A program made the position numbers and the translations under genes. From the NCBI GenBank assembly GCA_040635515.1, contig JBEYHY010000012.1:62001-126000 (forward strand): a stretch of 64,000 nt of DNA. The letters run 5' to 3'. How positions within the stretch are numbered: the first letter of the stretch is position 1; each line of letters opens with the position of its first letter. Of this stretch, positions 33,617-42,926 are shown in pieces. This DNA comes from Prauserella_A sp040635515 (GTDB lineage Bacteria > Actinomycetota > Actinomycetes > Mycobacteriales > Pseudonocardiaceae). The notes under the pieces are model-generated. The model made no database searches and was not told the DNA's origin. It saw only the letters and a program-made list of their open reading frames with translations.

Positions 33617-34491
33617 AGAAGGTTCCCGGGGTCGTGTGGCTCGGCGCCGCGTGCGGGCTGATCGCTTTCCTCTTCGTCTTCACGCCGTGGGCGACGTCGA
33701 GCGCCAAGGCCAGAGCCGCCGCGGAAGGGCTGCGCGCGGGCTCGGTCTACGTTCAGCAGGGCGCTCCGGACCTGGTGGACGCCGAGCGCGCCGAGAAGAT
33801 CGTCGGTGACAGGGCCATCGTTGTCGCTCTCTTCGACGAGGAGCCGCTGACCGGCTTCTCGGGAGAGGACAATCCCCGCAGAGCGCTGTGCCAGGACCTC
33901 GCGAACCTCGTACCGAGCAACCTGGTCGTCGTCTTCGCGGCCGACGAGGACGGCGAGTACGGCAGTTCCTATTGCGACGGCCCGAGTTTTCCGATCGAGG
34001 ACAACTTCTCCCTCAAGGTGATCGCCGGCGCCGAGCAGTCGTGGAAATACCGCACCACCAGCACCGACCTGACCCCTGAGCTTGAGGAATACGTACTGAC
34101 CTTCGACCTGACGGCGGCTGAGGACCACGGCGAGATTCCCCGCAGGGGCCCGGTTCCCGACGCGATGGCGTTCGGCCAACTGCTGATGGCCTGCGCCGCG
34201 ATGATCGCGGCGACCATCCTGCTGTTCCTGCTGATCCGCCAGGCGGCGAGGACAGTGCGCCGAAGGCGGGGCAAAGCCGGTGCACTGCGAAGGCGGCGCA
34301 AGGCGATCGACGCGAGGTTGTCCAAAGTCGCCGAACGGGTGCTGCGCCCCCGCGATCCGGAGTGTGCCTCGAACGCGAAGCTCGCCGCGGACTACGCCGA
34401 CGCCCAGTACCGGTTCCGGGCAGCCGAAACCGCGGGGCAACTCGACACAGTCGAGGCCAAGGTGGCCGAGCTGGAAAAGACCCCGCGATGA
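33613..34491 (+). CDS. Two-helix membrane protein of unknown function, operon gene 3
   Basis: 292 residues. The first helix (about 6-23) may be a signal anchor; an extracytoplasmic domain with two cysteines (about 93 and 121, likely a disulfide) follows, then a second helix (about 184-209) and a strongly basic cytoplasmic tail ending in a helical region. I recognise no family. ATGA overlaps join it to both neighbours. The topology, an outside domain held by two helices, parallels gene 2, suggesting they form one membrane complex. Confidence 0.72.
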   Translation: MKKVPGVVWLGAACGLIAFLFVFTPWATSSAKARAAAEGLRAGSVYVQQGAPDLVDAERAEKIVGDRAIVVALFDEEPLTGFSGEDNPRRALCQDLANLVPSNLVVVFAADEDGEYGSSYCDGPSFPIEDNFSLKVIAGAEQSWKYRTTSTDLTPELEEYVLTFDLTAAEDHGEIPRRGPVPDAMAFGQLLMACAAMIAATILLFLLIRQAARTVRRRRGKAGALRRRRKAIDARLSKVAERVLRPRDPECASNAKLAADYADAQYRFRAAETAGQLDTVEAKVAELEKTPR

Positions 34492-34850
34492 CGTGGCTGT
34501 GGCTGGGCGTCGCCGGTGTCGTACTGGTCGCGGGCGCGGCGGTGCCGGTCCTGGCCGTGCGAAAGCGGCGAAGGCCAGGCGAGTCCGGCGAGGAGATCTC
34601 GGCGCGATCCCGGTACCTGTTACTCGGCCACTACGTGGAAAACCCGGTCAGCACGGAGGAAGCCGAGCCGAGGCGCCTGCTCAGCGCCGCGACCGAACGC
34701 TGGAACAGCGCGGGCGCGGTACTCGCCGAGGCCAGGCACACCGACGAATACACGCTGGCGAAGCGGATCGCCGACGAGGGACTCGCCTCGGTCGCGAAGG
34801 CGCACGCGCTGCTCGGCATCCCCGGTCCCGAACGGCCCAGGGGAACCTGA
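34488..34850 (+). CDS. Small single-pass membrane protein, operon gene 4
   Basis: 120 residues. One N-terminal helix (about 3-24) followed by a cytoplasmic helical domain rich in Ala, Glu and Arg (YLLLGHYVENPVSTEEAEPR, then an Ala/Glu helix). No known motif. Its start overlaps the preceding stop (ATGA) and its stop overlaps the next ATG by one base, so it is coupled to both. It probably works with genes 2 and 3. Confidence 0.7.
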   Translation: MTWLWLGVAGVVLVAGAAVPVLAVRKRRRPGESGEEISARSRYLLLGHYVENPVSTEEAEPRRLLSAATERWNSAGAVLAEARHTDEYTLAKRIADEGLASVAKAHALLGIPGPERPRGT

Positions 34851-36259
34851 TGAGTGTTTTCCTGAGCCGCGTTCTCGGTGAGTTGCGGCAAGCGGGGAAA
34901 GCACCGCTGTTCCTGCACGACGGTGCGGAAATGACCAGACGAGAGGCCTGCGACCGGCTGCTGGGGCTGTACGGAAGGCTCGCCGATGAGGGCATCGGCG
35001 GCGGCGACCTCGTCGCCGTCGAGGGCGGGAACCGGCCGGACACGATCCTCGCGCAACTCGCCGTCCAGCTCAGCGGCGCGAGCCTGCTGCTGATTCCCGC
35101 CTCGGCGAGCCTGCCCGATCGCGAAACCGTCCTCGCCTCGGCGAGGATCACCGCGGTGTTCGCCGAGCGGGGACACGCGGGCCACCATCGCACAATCCCC
35201 CTTCGGCCATCCACAATGGACGTTCCGGAGCCGGTTCTTCCCGCCGCGGTACACACCGTCTTCTCGTCAGGAGGCACGACGGGGACACCGAAACTCATCA
35301 GCCACCGGGGCATCTACGAGGGCATGGCGCACATCTTTCCCCCTGGTGAGCGCGGCAACCCGAACCGCGTGCTCGTCGTCGCACCGCTGTCGCACCTCAC
35401 CGGGCACTGCGCGGTTCTCGGCGCGCTGCTCAGCGGTGACACCGTGCTGCTGCACGAGGGATTCGACGCCGAAGGGGTACTGCGCGCCATCGGCGAACAC
35501 GGCGCCACCCACCTTTCGCTCACCCCGCCACGGCTCGGCGCGCTACTGGATCACCCGGGTCTGGCCCGCACCGATCTTTCGGGGCTGCGCAGGGTTTCGC
35601 TCGGCGCGAGCCCGCTGCCGGTTCGCAGGCTCAGGCAGGCACTCGACGTGTTCGGCCCCGTCGTCGGCCAGGGTTACGGCCTCACCGAGGCGCCCATGAT
35701 CGCCGGTATCGACGCCGCCGACTACGCCGGTCACCCGGAGCGGCTGGGCTCGGTCGGCCGCATCGTGCCCGGCATGGAAGCCAGGATCGAGGACGGCGAA
35801 GTACTCGTCCGCGGCCTTGCGCTCATGGAGGGTTACCACGAGCAACCGGAACTCACCGCGCGTTCCGTCGACGACGGCTGGTTGCGGACCGGAGATCTCG
35901 GCCGATTCGACCAAGACGGTTTCCTCTACCTGCTGGACCGGGCCGACGACGTGATCGTCACCGGCGAACACGGCACAAAGGTCTACTCCACTGTGGTCGA
36001 GGACGCCATCGTCGCGCATCCCCTTGTGCGGCAGGCCGCCGTGCTCGGGATCCGGACCGGCGAGGACGGCGGCGACATGTTGCACGCGGTTGTCGCCGCC
36101 GATCCGGCACTGACGGCCGAACGGCTCCGCGAACACGTGCGGGCACGACTCGGCCACGACCACTTCGTACCCGCCACCGTCGAGTTCCTCGGCGAACTTC
36201 CGCTCACCGAGGTCGGCAAGGTGGACAAGTCCGCGTTGCGCGCCCGCCCGCTCAGCTGA
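34850..36259 (+). CDS. AMP-forming acyl-CoA synthetase/ligase, operon gene 5
   Basis: 469 residues, shorter than the usual 500-560, with a trimmed N-terminal domain. Adenylate-forming motifs are intact: SSGGTTGTPKL, GYGLTEAPM, the GWLRTGDLG hinge region and a C-terminal EVGKVDKSAL with the catalytic lysine. The substrate pocket cannot be read. It ends the operon of GNAT and three membrane proteins, an unusual setting for a ligase. It overlaps the convergent glpD by 8 bases. Confidence 0.85.
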   Translation: MSVFLSRVLGELRQAGKAPLFLHDGAEMTRREACDRLLGLYGRLADEGIGGGDLVAVEGGNRPDTILAQLAVQLSGASLLLIPASASLPDRETVLASARITAVFAERGHAGHHRTIPLRPSTMDVPEPVLPAAVHTVFSSGGTTGTPKLISHRGIYEGMAHIFPPGERGNPNRVLVVAPLSHLTGHCAVLGALLSGDTVLLHEGFDAEGVLRAIGEHGATHLSLTPPRLGALLDHPGLARTDLSGLRRVSLGASPLPVRRLRQALDVFGPVVGQGYGLTEAPMIAGIDAADYAGHPERLGSVGRIVPGMEARIEDGEVLVRGLALMEGYHEQPELTARSVDDGWLRTGDLGRFDQDGFLYLLDRADDVIVTGEHGTKVYSTVVEDAIVAHPLVRQAAVLGIRTGEDGGDMLHAVVAADPALTAERLREHVRARLGHDHFVPATVEFLGELPLTEVGKVDKSALRARPLS

Positions 36260-37997
36260 CCGGCTCGATCAGCTTCGCCCTCGCCTCGGGTGCCTCGGAC
36301 CGGCGAGCGTCGGCGGTCTCGTCGTCCGGTTCGGTCTGCGATTCGCGTTCGGCCTCGACCCTCGCCCGGTACACCTCGACCTCCCTCGCCGCGGTTTCCG
36401 GCGACCAGCCGAGCACCTCACCGACGAGTTCGGCGACCTGCTCGGCACAGTCCACCCCGCGATGCGGGTACTCGATCGAGATCCTGGTGCGTCGTGCCAG
36501 CACGTCCTCAAGGTGCAGCGCACCCTCGTGACTGGCCGCGTAGACCGCCTCGACCCTCAGGTAATCGGGCGCGTTCTCGATGGGGCGCAACAGATCGGGA
36601 CGACCGTCGGCGAGCGCGAGAACCTCACCGACGAGCGAGCCGTACCTGTCGAGCAGGTGCCGCACCCGGTAGGGGTGCAACCCGTGCGCCGCCGCGAGCT
36701 GATCGGCCTGGTTGACCAGCGCGTAGTACCCGTCGGCTCCGATCAGCGGGACCTTGTCGGTGATGGATGACTGCACGCGCGAGGGCAGGTCGACCGATGC
36801 GGCGTCGACCGCGTCGGCCGCCATGACCCGGTAGGTCGTGTACTTCCCGCCCGCGATGGCGACCAGCCCTGGCGACACCCTGGCGACGGCGTGCTCACGG
36901 GAGAGCTTCGACGTCTCCTCGCTCTCCCCCGCGAGCAATGGCCGAAGCCCCGCGTACACGCCTTCGATGTCGTCGTGGGTCAGCGGTGTCGCCAGCACCG
37001 AGTTGACGTGTTCGAGCAGGTAGTCGATGTCGTGCTTGGTGGCGGCGGGGTGCGCGAGGTCGAGATTCCATTCGGTGTCGGTCGTTCCGATGATCCAGTG
37101 GTTGCGCCACGGAATCACGAACAGCACCGACTTCTCCGTGCGCAGGATCATGCCCGACTCGGAGACGATGCGGTCACGGGGAACGACGATGTGCACGCCC
37201 TTGCTCGCGGTCACCCTGAACCGGCCCCTGCTGCCGGAAAGCCGCTGCAACTCGTCGGTCCACACACCGGTGCAGTTGACGACGGCGCTGGCCCTGACCT
37301 CGGTTTCCCTGCCGTCCTCCACGTCACGCACCCGAACGCCGGACACCCGGTCGGCTTCTCTCAGAAACTCAACCACCTGGGTGGAAGTGCGGACGACGGC
37401 CCCGTACTGAGCGGCGGTCCGCGCTACGGTCATGGTGTGCCGCGCGTCATCAGCCTGCGCGTCGAAATACCGGATACCGCCGATCAGCGCGTCCCTTTTC
37501 AGCGCGGGAACCATGCGCAGGGCTCCAGCTCTGGTGAGGTGTTTCTGTCCGGGTACCGAACGCGCTCCGCCCATCGTGTCGTACATCAGCAGACCGGCCG
37601 CCGTGTACGGCCGCTCCCACACGCGGTGGGTCAGCGGATACAGGAAGCTCACCGGTTTGACCAGATGCGGCGCGAGCCGGGTGAGCATCAGCTCCCGCTC
37701 GCGCAACGCCTCACGCACGAGTCCGAATTCGAGTTGTTCGAGATACCGCAGCCCACCGTGAAAAAGTTTGCTCGATCGGCTGGAAGTTCCGGAAGCGAGG
37801 TCTCTCGCCTCGACAAGAGCGACCCTGAGTCCGCGGGTCGCCGCGTCAAGCGCGGTACCGACCCCAACCACTCCGCCGCCGATGACGACAAGATCGAAGG
37901 TCTGCTCGCCGAGGCGATCCCAAGAAGCGTCCCGTTGCTGCGGGCCCAGCCTCGCTGGATTCGCACCGGGCGTGTCGCGTTGCTGCTGCGCGGTCAA
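36252..37997 (-). CDS. glpD: Glycerol-3-phosphate dehydrogenase
   Basis: 581 residues, FAD enzyme oxidising glycerol-3-phosphate to dihydroxyacetone phosphate and feeding electrons to the quinone pool. The FAD loop VVIGGGVVGVGTALDAA is near residue 27, followed by RSSKLFHGGLRYLE and the substrate region GGKYTTYR. The TTG at 37997 is chosen because AGGAGG lies 5 bases before it; the frame opens further but without a ribosome binding site. It faces away from glpF-glpK across about 210 bases that must hold both promoters. Confidence 0.93.
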   Translation of the reverse strand: MTAQQQRDTPGANPARLGPQQRDASWDRLGEQTFDLVVIGGGVVGVGTALDAATRGLRVALVEARDLASGTSSRSSKLFHGGLRYLEQLEFGLVREALRERELMLTRLAPHLVKPVSFLYPLTHRVWERPYTAAGLLMYDTMGGARSVPGQKHLTRAGALRMVPALKRDALIGGIRYFDAQADDARHTMTVARTAAQYGAVVRTSTQVVEFLREADRVSGVRVRDVEDGRETEVRASAVVNCTGVWTDELQRLSGSRGRFRVTASKGVHIVVPRDRIVSESGMILRTEKSVLFVIPWRNHWIIGTTDTEWNLDLAHPAATKHDIDYLLEHVNSVLATPLTHDDIEGVYAGLRPLLAGESEETSKLSREHAVARVSPGLVAIAGGKYTTYRVMAADAVDAASVDLPSRVQSSITDKVPLIGADGYYALVNQADQLAAAHGLHPYRVRHLLDRYGSLVGEVLALADGRPDLLRPIENAPDYLRVEAVYAASHEGALHLEDVLARRTRISIEYPHRGVDCAEQVAELVGEVLGWSPETAAREVEVYRARVEAERESQTEPDDETADARRSEAPEARAKLIEPVS

Positions 37998-38206
37998 CTG
38001 TTCCTCCTCGCCACGACGTCGGGCGCACACAACCAGGATGGCACGTCCTTGTCCACCCGCATCTCGTCGTCGGGTGAGATTGCGACACTCGGCGCTGGAG
38101 AGATCAGCCCGCCAGGGAGTACCGTGCGGGTTCCGCGGGTCGGCAACGACGCCCACTGCGTCCTGGCTGCCCTGCGCAAACGGTGTCCAGTGTGGAGGGC
38201 GGAGCC

Positions 38207-38956
38207 ATGAGTCCTGGCGGGATTATCGTCTGGGAGATGTTGGGCACTTCGGTGCTCGTGTTACTCGGTACCGGTGTTGTGGCCAACAACGTGCTTCGCA
38301 ACACCAACGGAAATGGAACCGGATTCTTATTCGTCACCATCGGTTGGGCTTTCGCCGTGTTCGCCGGGGCGAGCCTCGCCGATCCCACCGGCGCGCACAT
38401 CAACCCGGCCGTGACGCTGGGCCTCGCGATCGCCGACAAGACGGCATGGGGCGACGTTCCCTATTACTTCGCGGGCCAGCTCGCCGGCGGTATCCTCGGC
38501 GCCATCCTGTGCTGGCTGACCTACAAACTGCAGTTCGACAAGCATCCCGAGCCGCAGAACACGCTCGGCATCTTCTCGACGGCACCGCAGATTCCCAGCA
38601 AGGTGTGGAACTTCGTTACCGAGCTGATCGGCACCTTCGTGCTGGTCGCCTGGATCCTGCTCTCGCCGGTCGTGTCGGGAGGCAGCGACGGAGTACCGGA
38701 ATTCGGCAACTCCGCGCTCGGCTACGCGGGCGTCGCGTTCATCGTGCTCGTCATCGGTACCTCGCTGGGTGGCCCGACCGGCTACGCCATCAACCCGGTA
38801 CGTGACCTCGGGCCCCGCATCGCGTACGCGTTCATCCTGCCGATCCGCGGTAAGGGAGACGCCAACTGGGGCTATGCCTGGGTACCTGTCTTCGGCCCGC
38901 TGGCCGGTGGTGCGCTCGCCGCTCTGCTGTACCTGGCCGTCCACAACCTGACGTGA
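38207..38956 (+). CDS. glpF: Glycerol uptake facilitator (MIP/aquaglyceroporin)
   Basis: 249 residues with six helices. The first half-helix motif is GAHINPAVT (NPA); the second is YAINPVRDLGPR, so the usual NPA reads NPV, while the Arg of the selectivity filter and the Asp that marks glycerol channels are kept. It lets glycerol enter for GlpK. ATG 38207 has GGAGGGCGGAG upstream, preferred over 38183. An 11-bp sequence, CTGACGTGAAT, is duplicated in tandem at the stop codon (38948-38969). Confidence 0.9.
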   Translation: MSPGGIIVWEMLGTSVLVLLGTGVVANNVLRNTNGNGTGFLFVTIGWAFAVFAGASLADPTGAHINPAVTLGLAIADKTAWGDVPYYFAGQLAGGILGAILCWLTYKLQFDKHPEPQNTLGIFSTAPQIPSKVWNFVTELIGTFVLVAWILLSPVVSGGSDGVPEFGNSALGYAGVAFIVLVIGTSLGGPTGYAINPVRDLGPRIAYAFILPIRGKGDANWGYAWVPVFGPLAGGALAALLYLAVHNLT

Positions 38957-38980
38957 ATCTGACGTGAATTTGGAGTAGGC

Positions 38981-40492
38981 ATGCCTTCTTATGTCGCAGC
39001 AATCGACCAGGGCACCACGTCGACCAGAACCATGCTGTTCGACCACTCGGGCCGGGTCGTCGCCTCCGACCAGCGCGAGCACAAACAGATCTTCCCGCAG
39101 GCGGGCTGGGTCGAGCACGACGCGGAGGAAATCTGGGCCAACGTAAGGGCGACGGCGGCCGGAGCGCTCGCCGACGCCGACATCACAGCCGCCGACGTCG
39201 TCGCGGTCGGCATCACCAACCAGCGCGAGACCACACTCGTGTGGGATCGCAAGACCGGCAAGCCGGTCTACAACGCCATCGTGTGGCAGGACACCAGGAC
39301 CGACCGCATCATCACCGATCTCGGTGCGCTCGGCGGAGGGCAGGAACGCTACCGGGACAAGACCGGGCTTCCGCTCGCCACATATTTCTCCGGCCCGAAA
39401 ATCAAGTGGATTCTGGACAATGTGGACGGTGTGCGGGAACGCGCGGAAGCCGGTGATCTGCTGTTCGGCAACATGGACACGTGGGTGTTGTGGAACATGA
39501 CCGGCGGCCCCGATGGTGGTGTGCACGTCACCGACCCCACCAATGCCTCGCGCACGATGCTCATGGATCTGGACACGCTGTCCTGGGATGCCGGTATCGC
39601 CGCCGACATGGGCATTCCGCTGTCGATGCTGCCTGAGATCCGGTCGTCGTCCGAGGAGTACGGCAAGGTACGCGAGCGTGGCGCGCTCGGCGGGGTTCCC
39701 ATCTCCGGGATCCTCGGCGACCAGCAGGCGGCGACGTTCGGTCAAGCCTGCCTTTCCCCAGGCGAAGCCAAGAACACCTACGGCACCGGCAATTTCGTGT
39801 TGCTCAACACCGGCACCGACAAGGTGATGTCACAGAATGGCCTGCTGACCACCGTGTGCTACAAGATTGGTTCGAACGACACGGTGTACGCGCTGGAAGG
39901 CTCGATCGCGGTCACCGGTTCGCTCGTGCAGTGGCTGCGTGACAACCTGAACATGATCAACTCGGCTGCCGAGATCGAGCGGTACGCCAAGGAAGTCGAC
40001 GACAACGGCGGTGCCTACGTCGTTCCCGCCTTCTCCGGGCTGTTCGCGCCTTACTGGCGGTCCGACGCGCGCGGCGTCATCGTCGGTCTCACCCGCTTCG
40101 TCAACAAGGGTCACCTGGCGAGGGCGGTACTCGAAGCGACGGCGTTCCAGAGCCGCGAGGTCATCGATGCGATGAACGCCGACTCGGGGGTCCCGCTCAA
40201 GTCGCTCAAGGTCGACGGCGGCATGGTGGTCAACGACCTGCTCATGCAGTTCCAGGCGGACATCCTCGGTGTCTCCGTCATCCGCCCCGTCGTCAACGAG
40301 ACCACCGCGCTCGGCGCCGCGTACGCGGCAGGGCTCGCGGTCGGCTTCTGGGAGAGCGAAGAGGACATTCGCAGCAACTGGGCCAAGGACAAGCAGTGGG
40401 ACCCCGCCATGGACGGCGAGCGCAGGGACCGCGAGTACCGCAACTGGAAGAAGGCCGTCACCAAGACCTTCGACTGGGTCGAAACCGACTGA
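38981..40492 (+). CDS. glpK: Glycerol kinase
   Basis: 503 residues, FGGY kinase that phosphorylates glycerol with ATP to give the GlpD substrate. Seen: AAIDQGTTSTRTMLFD, GWVEHDAEEIW, NQRETTLVWD, the Asp-containing GILGDQQAATFGQ catalytic region and KVDGGMVVNDLLMQFQADI near the end. It follows glpF by 24 bases with a GGAG ribosome binding site, so glpFK is an operon. A hairpin repeat lies 34 bases past its stop. Confidence 0.96.
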   Translation: MPSYVAAIDQGTTSTRTMLFDHSGRVVASDQREHKQIFPQAGWVEHDAEEIWANVRATAAGALADADITAADVVAVGITNQRETTLVWDRKTGKPVYNAIVWQDTRTDRIITDLGALGGGQERYRDKTGLPLATYFSGPKIKWILDNVDGVRERAEAGDLLFGNMDTWVLWNMTGGPDGGVHVTDPTNASRTMLMDLDTLSWDAGIAADMGIPLSMLPEIRSSSEEYGKVRERGALGGVPISGILGDQQAATFGQACLSPGEAKNTYGTGNFVLLNTGTDKVMSQNGLLTTVCYKIGSNDTVYALEGSIAVTGSLVQWLRDNLNMINSAAEIERYAKEVDDNGGAYVVPAFSGLFAPYWRSDARGVIVGLTRFVNKGHLARAVLEATAFQSREVIDAMNADSGVPLKSLKVDGGMVVNDLLMQFQADILGVSVIRPVVNETTALGAAYAAGLAVGFWESEEDIRSNWAKDKQWDPAMDGERRDREYRNWKKAVTKTFDWVETD

Positions 40493-40525
40493 CCACCCCC
40501 AACACCGCAGCGCAACCCCCAGTTT

Positions 40526-40578
40526 GTGAGCAAGGGAGCTTTACTGTCGTTTTCCGGTAGTAAAGCTCCCTTGCTCAC
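40526..40578. repeat. Dispersed hairpin repeat, copy 3
   Basis: Inverted repeat of about 24 bp (two G-T pairs near the loop) with a 5-base loop, between the converging glpK and VOC genes. Compared with copies 1 and 2, a G-C pair in the stem is replaced by A-T in both arms, a compensatory change. Confidence 0.9.
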
Positions 40579-40585
40579 ATCAACG

Positions 40586-41356
40586 TCACCCTTCCGGGGC
40601 GATGGAGAGCAGCATGAAGTAGGTGCCCTGGTTGTCGGTGACGGTGGCCATGCGGCCGTAAGGCGAATCCATCGCGGGGCGCACGAGCGAGCCGCCGAGC
40701 CGTTCGACCTGCTCGACCGCCGCATCGGTGTCACTGACCCCGAAGTAGGCCGACCAGAACGGCGGCACCTCGGCGGGGGTCTCCTCCCCCATCTCGCCGA
40801 TTCCGCCGACGATGTTGCCGCCGACCTTCAGGACCGCGTATGTGAAGTCGCCTTCGATGTCTTCGAAGCCGTACCCGAACACGTCGCCGTAGAACCGTTT
40901 CGCCGCGGCGTAGTCGCGTGTCATGCACTCGTTCCACAGATCGGCACCGACCACATTGGCCAGGCCGAAACCCGTGTGCTCGCCCGCCTGCCACACCCCG
41001 AACACCGCGCCTGCCGGATCGGCCGCGATCGCCATCCTCCCCGCGCGAGGCACGTCCATCGGCGGCACCATGAGTCGCCCGCCGTTCTCGCCGACGGCCG
41101 TGACCGTCTTGTCGAGATCCGACGAGGCCAGGTACACCGTCCAGGCCGGCGGCATCTCCTGCCCCTGCGCGCCGATACCGGCGACCTGTCTGCCATCGAT
41201 CGAACACAGGACGTAGTTGCCCATGTCATCACCCTGGTCGGCGAAGTCCCAGCCGAACAGCGCCCCGTAGAAGTCCAGCGCCATCCGCTGGTCAGGAACC
41301 ACCAGGTCGATCCAGCACGGCGTGCCGTCCGGCCATGGCGTGTCACGAGTCGTCAT
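40586..41356 (-). CDS. Two-domain VOC (glyoxalase-like) protein
   Basis: 256 residues made of two VOC repeats (about 10-125 and 135-250), each opening with a strand/helix of the type PDQRMALDFYGALFGWDF and YAAAKRFYGDVFGYGF. Typical roles are metal-dependent lyase, dioxygenase or antibiotic-binding protein; the metal ligands are not obvious here, so it may be a binding protein. ATG 41356 is preferred over GTG 41359 by spacing from GAGGAG. It stands between glpK and lpdA genes with no operon partner. Confidence 0.85.
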   Translation of the reverse strand: MTTRDTPWPDGTPCWIDLVVPDQRMALDFYGALFGWDFADQGDDMGNYVLCSIDGRQVAGIGAQGQEMPPAWTVYLASSDLDKTVTAVGENGGRLMVPPMDVPRAGRMAIAADPAGAVFGVWQAGEHTGFGLANVVGADLWNECMTRDYAAAKRFYGDVFGYGFEDIEGDFTYAVLKVGGNIVGGIGEMGEETPAEVPPFWSAYFGVSDTDAAVEQVERLGGSLVRPAMDSPYGRMATVTDNQGTYFMLLSIAPEG

Positions 41357-41430
41357 CACGCACTCCTCACCTATGTCGTCCTCGTGACCAGTGTCACTCC
41401 GAGAACCGGCGAGGAGCAGTGCCGAACGAC

Positions 41431-42831
41431 TCAGTCGAGGTCGTCGTGCCGCATCAGCTGCCTGCCCGCCTCCGTGATCGACCCCGACAGCGAGGGGTAC
41501 ACCGAGAACGTCAGCGCGAGGTGCTCGACGGTGAGCTGGTTCTGCACGGCGAGCGCGATCGGCAGGATCAGCTCGCTCGCCGTCGGCGCGACGACGACAC
41601 CGCCGACCACCACACCTGTCGCGGGACGGCAGAACAGCTTCACGAACCCCTGCCGCAGTCCTTCCATCTTCGCTCTCGCGTTGGTCGAAAGGGGCAGCAT
41701 GATCGTGCGGGCAGGCACCTCGCCCGAGTCGATCGCCTGCTGACTGATGCCGACCGTCGCGATCTCGGGGTGGGTGAAGACGTTCGCGGCGACCGTCCTG
41801 AGCCGGATCGGCGCGACCCCCTCACCGAGCGCGTGCCACATCGCGATCCTGCCCTGCATGCTCGCGACCGAGGCGAGCATCAGCAGCCCCGTGCAATCGC
41901 CTGCGGCGTACACGCCGGGCGCGCTCGTGCGCGAAACCCTGTCGACGCCGATGAACCCGCCGGGGCCGGGCTCGATACCCACCTTTTCGAGTCCGATGTC
42001 GCTGGTGTTGGGTACCGATCCGACAGTCATCAGCGCGTGGCTCGCCTCGATCTGCCTGCCGTCGGTGAGGTGGATCCGCACACCTTTGTCGACCCGCTCG
42101 ACGCGATCGGCCCTCGCGTGCTTGACCACGGTCGTGCCCCGCTGGGAAAACACCTCCTCCAGCACGGCGGCCGCGTCGGCGTCCTCGTGCGGCAGCACCC
42201 TGTCCCTGCTGGAGACGACGGTGACCTTGACTCCCATCTCGGTGTAGGCGGAGGCGAACTCGGCACCGGTCACCCCTGATCCGATGACGGCGAGGTGTTC
42301 GGGCAGTTCGGGAAGGTCGTAGAGCTGGCGCCAGTCGAGGATCCGGTCGCCATCGGGGACCGCGCCAGGCAGCACCCTCGGTGTCGCGCCGGTGGCGATC
42401 AGCACCACGTCGGCTTCGAGAACCTCATCGCCCTCAGGTCCGCTGACGGCGACCTTGTGGGTCGCGAGGCCGGGTTCCTCGTCGCAGAAGGTCGCGGTTC
42501 CGGTGAGCACGCGCACGCCCTCGCGCTGCACCCTCGCCCTGATGTCGGCCGACTGGGCGAGCGCGAGCCCGCGCACCCTGCCGTGCACGGTTTGCAGGTC
42601 GACCCTCGTGTCGGCCAGGTCCATGGCAATTCCCAGCTCACGGAAGCCGTGCAGGCTCGCGCGGGCACCCGATGAGGCGATGAAGGTCTTGGATGGGACG
42701 CAGTCGTAGAGGACGCAGGCACCACCAAGACCGTCGCGCTCGACCACCGTCACGTCGGCGGCGTGCTGGACCGCGACCAGTGCCGCCTCGTACCCGGCGG
42801 GGCCGCCGCCCATGATCACGATCTTGGTCAC
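41431..42831 (-). CDS. lpdA: NAD(P)H-quinone reductase-like flavoprotein, LpdA type
   Basis: 466 residues, pyridine nucleotide-disulfide oxidoreductase fold. FAD loop MGGGPAGYEA, redox pair CVLYDC (CX4C) followed by VPSKT, NAD loop IGSGVTGAEFAS, and FAD-binding YAAGDCTG are present. The C-terminal His-Glu motif of true lipoamide dehydrogenases (HxHPTxSE) is replaced by VYPSLSGS, so it is probably an NAD(P)H:quinone reductase like M. tuberculosis Rv3303c rather than a dehydrogenase-complex E3. GTG 42831 has AGGAGG upstream. It is divergent from the cyclotransferase-like gene, as in mycobacteria. Confidence 0.87.
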   Translation of the reverse strand: MTKIVIMGGGPAGYEAALVAVQHAADVTVVERDGLGGACVLYDCVPSKTFIASSGARASLHGFRELGIAMDLADTRVDLQTVHGRVRGLALAQSADIRARVQREGVRVLTGTATFCDEEPGLATHKVAVSGPEGDEVLEADVVLIATGATPRVLPGAVPDGDRILDWRQLYDLPELPEHLAVIGSGVTGAEFASAYTEMGVKVTVVSSRDRVLPHEDADAAAVLEEVFSQRGTTVVKHARADRVERVDKGVRIHLTDGRQIEASHALMTVGSVPNTSDIGLEKVGIEPGPGGFIGVDRVSRTSAPGVYAAGDCTGLLMLASVASMQGRIAMWHALGEGVAPIRLRTVAANVFTHPEIATVGISQQAIDSGEVPARTIMLPLSTNARAKMEGLRQGFVKLFCRPATGVVVGGVVVAPTASELILPIALAVQNQLTVEHLALTFSVYPSLSGSITEAGRQLMRHDDLD

Positions 42832-42914
42832 TCTTGCCCTCCTCATCACGACCTTCGCGCCCACTCTAAGACGGGACACGCCGAGTGCGTCCTTTCGGGT
42901 GAGGGCATGGTCGC

Positions 42915-42920
42915 TAGGCT
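42915..42920 (+). promoter_or_regulatory. Putative -10 box of leaderless cyclotransferase-like gene
   Basis: TAGGCT is followed by 6 bases and the GTG at 42927, which is therefore preferred to the GTG at 42921. Confidence 0.45.
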
Positions 42921-42926
42921 GTGGCC

